Shown here: in pieces, positions 5,751-8,373 of the stretch
How the letters are laid out: each line of letters opens with the position of its first letter
Numbering within the stretch: position 1 is the stretch's first letter
From: Lachnospiraceae bacterium UBA1251
Lineage (GTDB): Bacteria > Bacillota > Clostridia > Lachnospirales > Lachnospiraceae
DNA length: 8,373 bases
Reading direction: 5' to 3'
NCBI GenBank assembly: GCA_002308255.1
Contig: DBVZ01000130.1
Span: forward strand, 7,111 to 15,483
Program-made: the position numbers and the translations under genes
The notes under the pieces: model-generated
Told to the model about the DNA's origin: nothing
Databases searched by the model: none
What the model saw: the letters and a program-made list of their open reading frames with translations, nothing else

Positions 5751-7816
5751 CGGAGATCCGCAATCTGCTCATCGGCCTTGAGATCGGTGAGTCTTATTCG
5801 CAGGTCGCTTTCTATGACCGCAGGACAAGGGAAGCGGTCTGTATTTCGACGCGCGCCGGAAAAGAACAGCCGGCGTTTCCGACTTCGCTGTGCAGGCTGT
5901 ACGCCGACCGTGAATGGCATTTCGGCCGGGAAGCCGAGTATTTCGCCATTCGCGGAGAAGGAGAGCGCGTTTCGGATCTTTATAAAGTGTTTTGCAGCGA
6001 GCAGCCGGTCGTGTCCCTCGGGGACCGGTTTGAACCGTGGGAGCTCATGGCGGTCTTTCTTCGGGAATCACTGGAACTGCTCGGCGTGAACGATGTTCTC
6101 GGAAATCTCCGGGGACTCATGGTCACAACGCCTGTCCTCGACCGGCTGTTTGCCAGAAATGTGAACCGGGCAATGGAGTTTCTGCTCGGGAGAACGACGG
6201 GATATTCCGTGCAGGACCGTCTGGAGAGCTTTTACTATTACTGCATCAGCAAGAATCTCGACACGATCCGCCGGCCGATCTGCCTCCTCGAAGTGGAAGG
6301 CAATACCGTGCACCTGCACATGCTCACCGGCAACTCCGGGCGCACGCCGATCACGGCTAACGTAAGGACGTTCGCGAGGACGCATCTTTCGGGAAATGAC
6401 GCCGAGAGGGATCAGATCCTCTGTGATTATCTGAGGGAGAATCTTGACGAGACGGGATTTACGGCGACCTATGTGGTGGCGGACGGATTTACGGGAGAAC
6501 GCTATCCCGCGTGTGCACAATACCTGACGCAAAGAGGAAGACGTGCTTTTGCGGGGAACAACCTGTTCGTAAAAGGGGCCTGTTTTGCGGCAAGAGAAAA
6601 ATCAGAGCCGGGCAGGACAAAGAATATCCTGTTTCTCAGCAAGGATCTCGTGAGAGTGAACATCGGGACGGAACTCCTGGTGGACGGAGAACGCTCCTAT
6701 TATCCGGTGATCACCGCGGGGACGAACTGGTACGACAGCGCCCGTTCGTTCGAGATGATCCCTGCAGACCGGGAACGGATCGTTTTCCGGATCAGCGGGA
6801 TGGAGGACGGTTACGAGGGCGTGTTCGCTCTGGATCTCGAGGGAATCCCCGCCCGGCCGGAAGGAGCCGGAAGACTTCTTGTGGAGGCGGAATGCCCTTC
6901 CGGGGAGGAATGTGAGATCCGCGTGACGGATCTGGGATTCGGCGGACTGTATCCGGCTTCCGGAAAGCACTGGAGAAAGAGGATCCCGCTCGGGAGCGGT
7001 GCCGGAGAGGAGATCTCCGGGGAACTGGCCGGAAGACTCTGCAGGATCCCCGTCGCGAAGATCCCGTATCAGATCGCCAGTATCGGGGCAGATGCTTCTT
7101 CGATCGAGGAGATCTGTTATTTCCTGTATAATTACCCGGAGCTGATCGATTCGGAGATCCTTTGCGAAGATCTCTGTGTCTGGTTCGAAGAGGAACTGGG
7201 TCTGCGTGATCTTGCCGCGGTTGTAAGGGCGGCACTGTATGAGGGAAATGATCTCGCAGGCTGTATTTTCCCGATCTTCCGCGCAGCCGGGTATAAAGCG
7301 GAGGCGGCGGATGAGGATTACCGGAGAAAACTCGGAATCCTCATGAGAGACTCCAGAATCGTACGCATGAAGAAAAAGGGAGATGCCCTCGCCGGATACG
7401 GAAAATATATCAGCGCCCTCAGCGTTTACCGCACAGTGGTAAAGAATGTTGATGAGAAGAAAGAGGATCCTGTCTTTATGGCCTCTCTTTTCCACAATAT
7501 GGGAGCGGTCTACATGCAGATGCTGCTTTACGAGGAGTCGCTGGACTGCTTCAAGAAGGCCTATATCCGCTATCACACCAGGGAAAGTCTCAGAGTATAT
7601 CTCACGGCTGCCGCCATCGCAAGACCCAAGAGCAAATATGAAGAGATCCTGAAGACCATGCATGTGGATGACGAACTGCGGGGAGAAATCGACCGGGCGA
7701 TCGCCTCATCCCTTAACTACGAAGCGCCGGCAGTGCCGGAAGACCCGGAGCAAGTCGTGGAATCGCTGATGGCCCAGTACAGAAGCGCCGCGGGTCTGCC
7801 CGGACGGAATACCTGA
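5747..7816 (+). CDS. Degenerate Hsp70-like protein with C-terminal TPR region (DUF5716-like)
   Basis: This 689-residue cytoplasmic protein resembles Hsp70 along most of its length. Residues 9-24 (IGLEIGESYSQVAFYD) match the phosphate-1 loop, with Glu12 for the usual Asp; FGREA (59-63) matches the Hsp70 G-x-EA segment, and Lys80 may correspond to the catalytic lysine. GLMVTTPVLDR (123-133) fits ITVPA. ICLLEVEGNTVHLHML (178-193) aligns without gaps to the phosphate-2 loop but lacks its glycines. VADGFT (244-249) and VKGACFAA (275-282) fit the adenosine motif. Residues 298-413 resemble the substrate-binding beta domain, notably LDLEGIPARPEG and CEIRVTDLG. Residues about 535-620 are TPR-like (GKYISALSVYRTVV; HNMGAVYMQM with EESLDCFKKAY) where Hsp70 has its lid. 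The SD GAGGAG (5733-5738) is 8 nt before ATG. The DUF5716 name is from memory; ATPase or chaperone activity is unproven. Confidence 0.87.
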   Translation: MTEIRNLLIGLEIGESYSQVAFYDRRTREAVCISTRAGKEQPAFPTSLCRLYADREWHFGREAEYFAIRGEGERVSDLYKVFCSEQPVVSLGDRFEPWELMAVFLRESLELLGVNDVLGNLRGLMVTTPVLDRLFARNVNRAMEFLLGRTTGYSVQDRLESFYYYCISKNLDTIRRPICLLEVEGNTVHLHMLTGNSGRTPITANVRTFARTHLSGNDAERDQILCDYLRENLDETGFTATYVVADGFTGERYPACAQYLTQRGRRAFAGNNLFVKGACFAAREKSEPGRTKNILFLSKDLVRVNIGTELLVDGERSYYPVITAGTNWYDSARSFEMIPADRERIVFRISGMEDGYEGVFALDLEGIPARPEGAGRLLVEAECPSGEECEIRVTDLGFGGLYPASGKHWRKRIPLGSGAGEEISGELAGRLCRIPVAKIPYQIASIGADASSIEEICYFLYNYPELIDSEILCEDLCVWFEEELGLRDLAAVVRAALYEGNDLAGCIFPIFRAAGYKAEAADEDYRRKLGILMRDSRIVRMKKKGDALAGYGKYISALSVYRTVVKNVDEKKEDPVFMASLFHNMGAVYMQMLLYEESLDCFKKAYIRYHTRESLRVYLTAAAIARPKSKYEEILKTMHVDDELRGEIDRAIASSLNYEAPAVPEDPEQVVESLMAQYRSAAGLPGRNT

Positions 7817-7834
7817 AAAAGAAGAGGAGACAAA

Positions 7835-8373
7835 ATGTACGATCGTTATGAGAGTCCGCTGTCCAGGCGGTATGCAAGCAAAGAGATGCAGGAGATCTTT
7901 TCCCAGGACCGGAAGTTCCGGACCTGGAGACGGCTTTGGATCGCTCTTGCCGAGAGTGAGAAGGAGCTCGGGCTGCCCGTCACGCAGGAGCAGATCGACG
8001 AGCTGAAGGCGCATGCCGATGATATTAATTATGACGTTGCGGAGGCAAGAGAGAAGATCGTGCGTCATGACGTGATGTCCCATGTCTATGCTTATGGGCA
8101 GCAGTGCCCGAAAGCGAAGGGAATCATTCATCTCGGTGCGACGAGCTGCTATGTCGGAGATAATACCGATATCATCATCATGAGAGACGCACTGGCGGTC
8201 ATTCGCAGAAAACTGCTGAATGTCATCGCCAATCTGGCGGAGTTCGCGGACAAATATAAAGATCTGCCATGCCTTGCTTTTACTCACTATCAGCCCGCGC
8301 AGCCGACGACGGTCGGAAAACGTGCGACCCTGTGGATCAACGAGTTCATGATCGATCTTGAGGATCTTGATTA
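7835..8373 (+). CDS. purB: Adenylosuccinate lyase, 3' partial
   Basis: The first 179 residues of adenylosuccinate lyase are visible; the gene runs off the window. The enzyme splits SAICAR and adenylosuccinate to release fumarate in purine synthesis, and belongs to the fumarase/aspartase superfamily. Seen: [11 protein letters not shown] at the N terminus, [12 protein letters not shown] (residues 77-88) with a conserved His, [14 protein letters not shown] (99-112), and [15 protein letters not shown] (149-163), whose His151 is at the position of a catalytic histidine in the family. The motif wording resembles the human-type ADSL subfamily more than the Bacillus subtilis PurB type. The SD GGAG (7826-7829) lies 5 nt before ATG. 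Only 18 nt separate it from the Hsp70-like gene, with no terminator, so co-transcription is likely. Confidence 0.96.
   Translation, partial: MYDRYESPLSRRYASKEMQEIFSQDRKFRTWRRLWIALAESEKELGLPVTQEQIDELKAHADDINYDVAEAREKIVRHDVMSHVYAYGQQCPKAKGIIHLGATSCYVGDNTDIIIMRDALAVIRRKLLNVIANLAEFADKYKDLPCLAFTHYQPAQPTTVGKRATLWINEFMIDLEDLD

Noticed and set aside
6602..7663. Antisense open frame of 353 codons opposite the Hsp70-like gene
   Set aside because: Same register effect as above; the sense strand carries clear Hsp70-like and TPR motifs.
7706..8287. Antisense open frame opposite the end of the Hsp70-like gene and purB
   Set aside because: It covers clearly coding purB sequence in register and has no domain signature.

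Overview
The window looks like chromosomal DNA of a moderately GC-rich anaerobic Firmicute of the class Clostridia, probably Lachnospiraceae or a close relative. Three things suggest this: a CoA-dependent 2-oxoacid:ferredoxin oxidoreductase operon, strong purine-rich ribosome binding sites with tightly packed genes, and a pair of large proteins of unknown function that I recall only from Clostridia. Species cannot be told from the sequence. All genes are on the + strand. There is no sign of a mobile element, CRISPR array, tRNA or rRNA.

Region 1 (1-2040) is the end of an operon for a 2-oxoacid:ferredoxin oxidoreductase of the VorB/KorA type. It holds the C-terminal part of the alpha subunit (cut by the window start), the complete thiamine-diphosphate beta subunit and the complete gamma subunit. 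The junctions overlap by 4 nt and 1 nt, as expected for translationally coupled subunits of one complex. A strong GC-rich hairpin (2065-2095) ends the operon.

Region 2 (2041-2189) is the only real intergenic space. Besides the terminator it contains a likely sigma-A promoter: a perfect TATAAT at 2102-2107 and a weak -35 at 2079-2084, which falls inside the terminator hairpin loop. A short leader then ends in a strong SD and a TTG start codon.

Region 3 (2190-7816) is the most interesting part. It is a two-gene module joined by an ATGA overlap. The first gene encodes a 1186-residue cytoplasmic protein with two N-terminal immunoglobulin-like beta domains, a very long alpha-helical repeat region and a C-terminal beta domain (from memory, the DUF5717 family). 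The second encodes a 689-residue protein (from memory, DUF5716). Reading it motif by motif, I see a degenerate, compacted Hsp70: a phosphate-1-like loop, an altered phosphate-2 loop, an adenosine-like motif, a clear SBD-beta-like domain, and TPR helices where the Hsp70 lid should be. My inference is that the pair forms an uncharacterised, probably non-canonical chaperone or scaffold system.

Region 4 (7835-8373) is the start of purB (adenylosuccinate lyase). It lies 18 nt after the Hsp70-like gene with no terminator between, so purB is probably co-transcribed with the unknown module.
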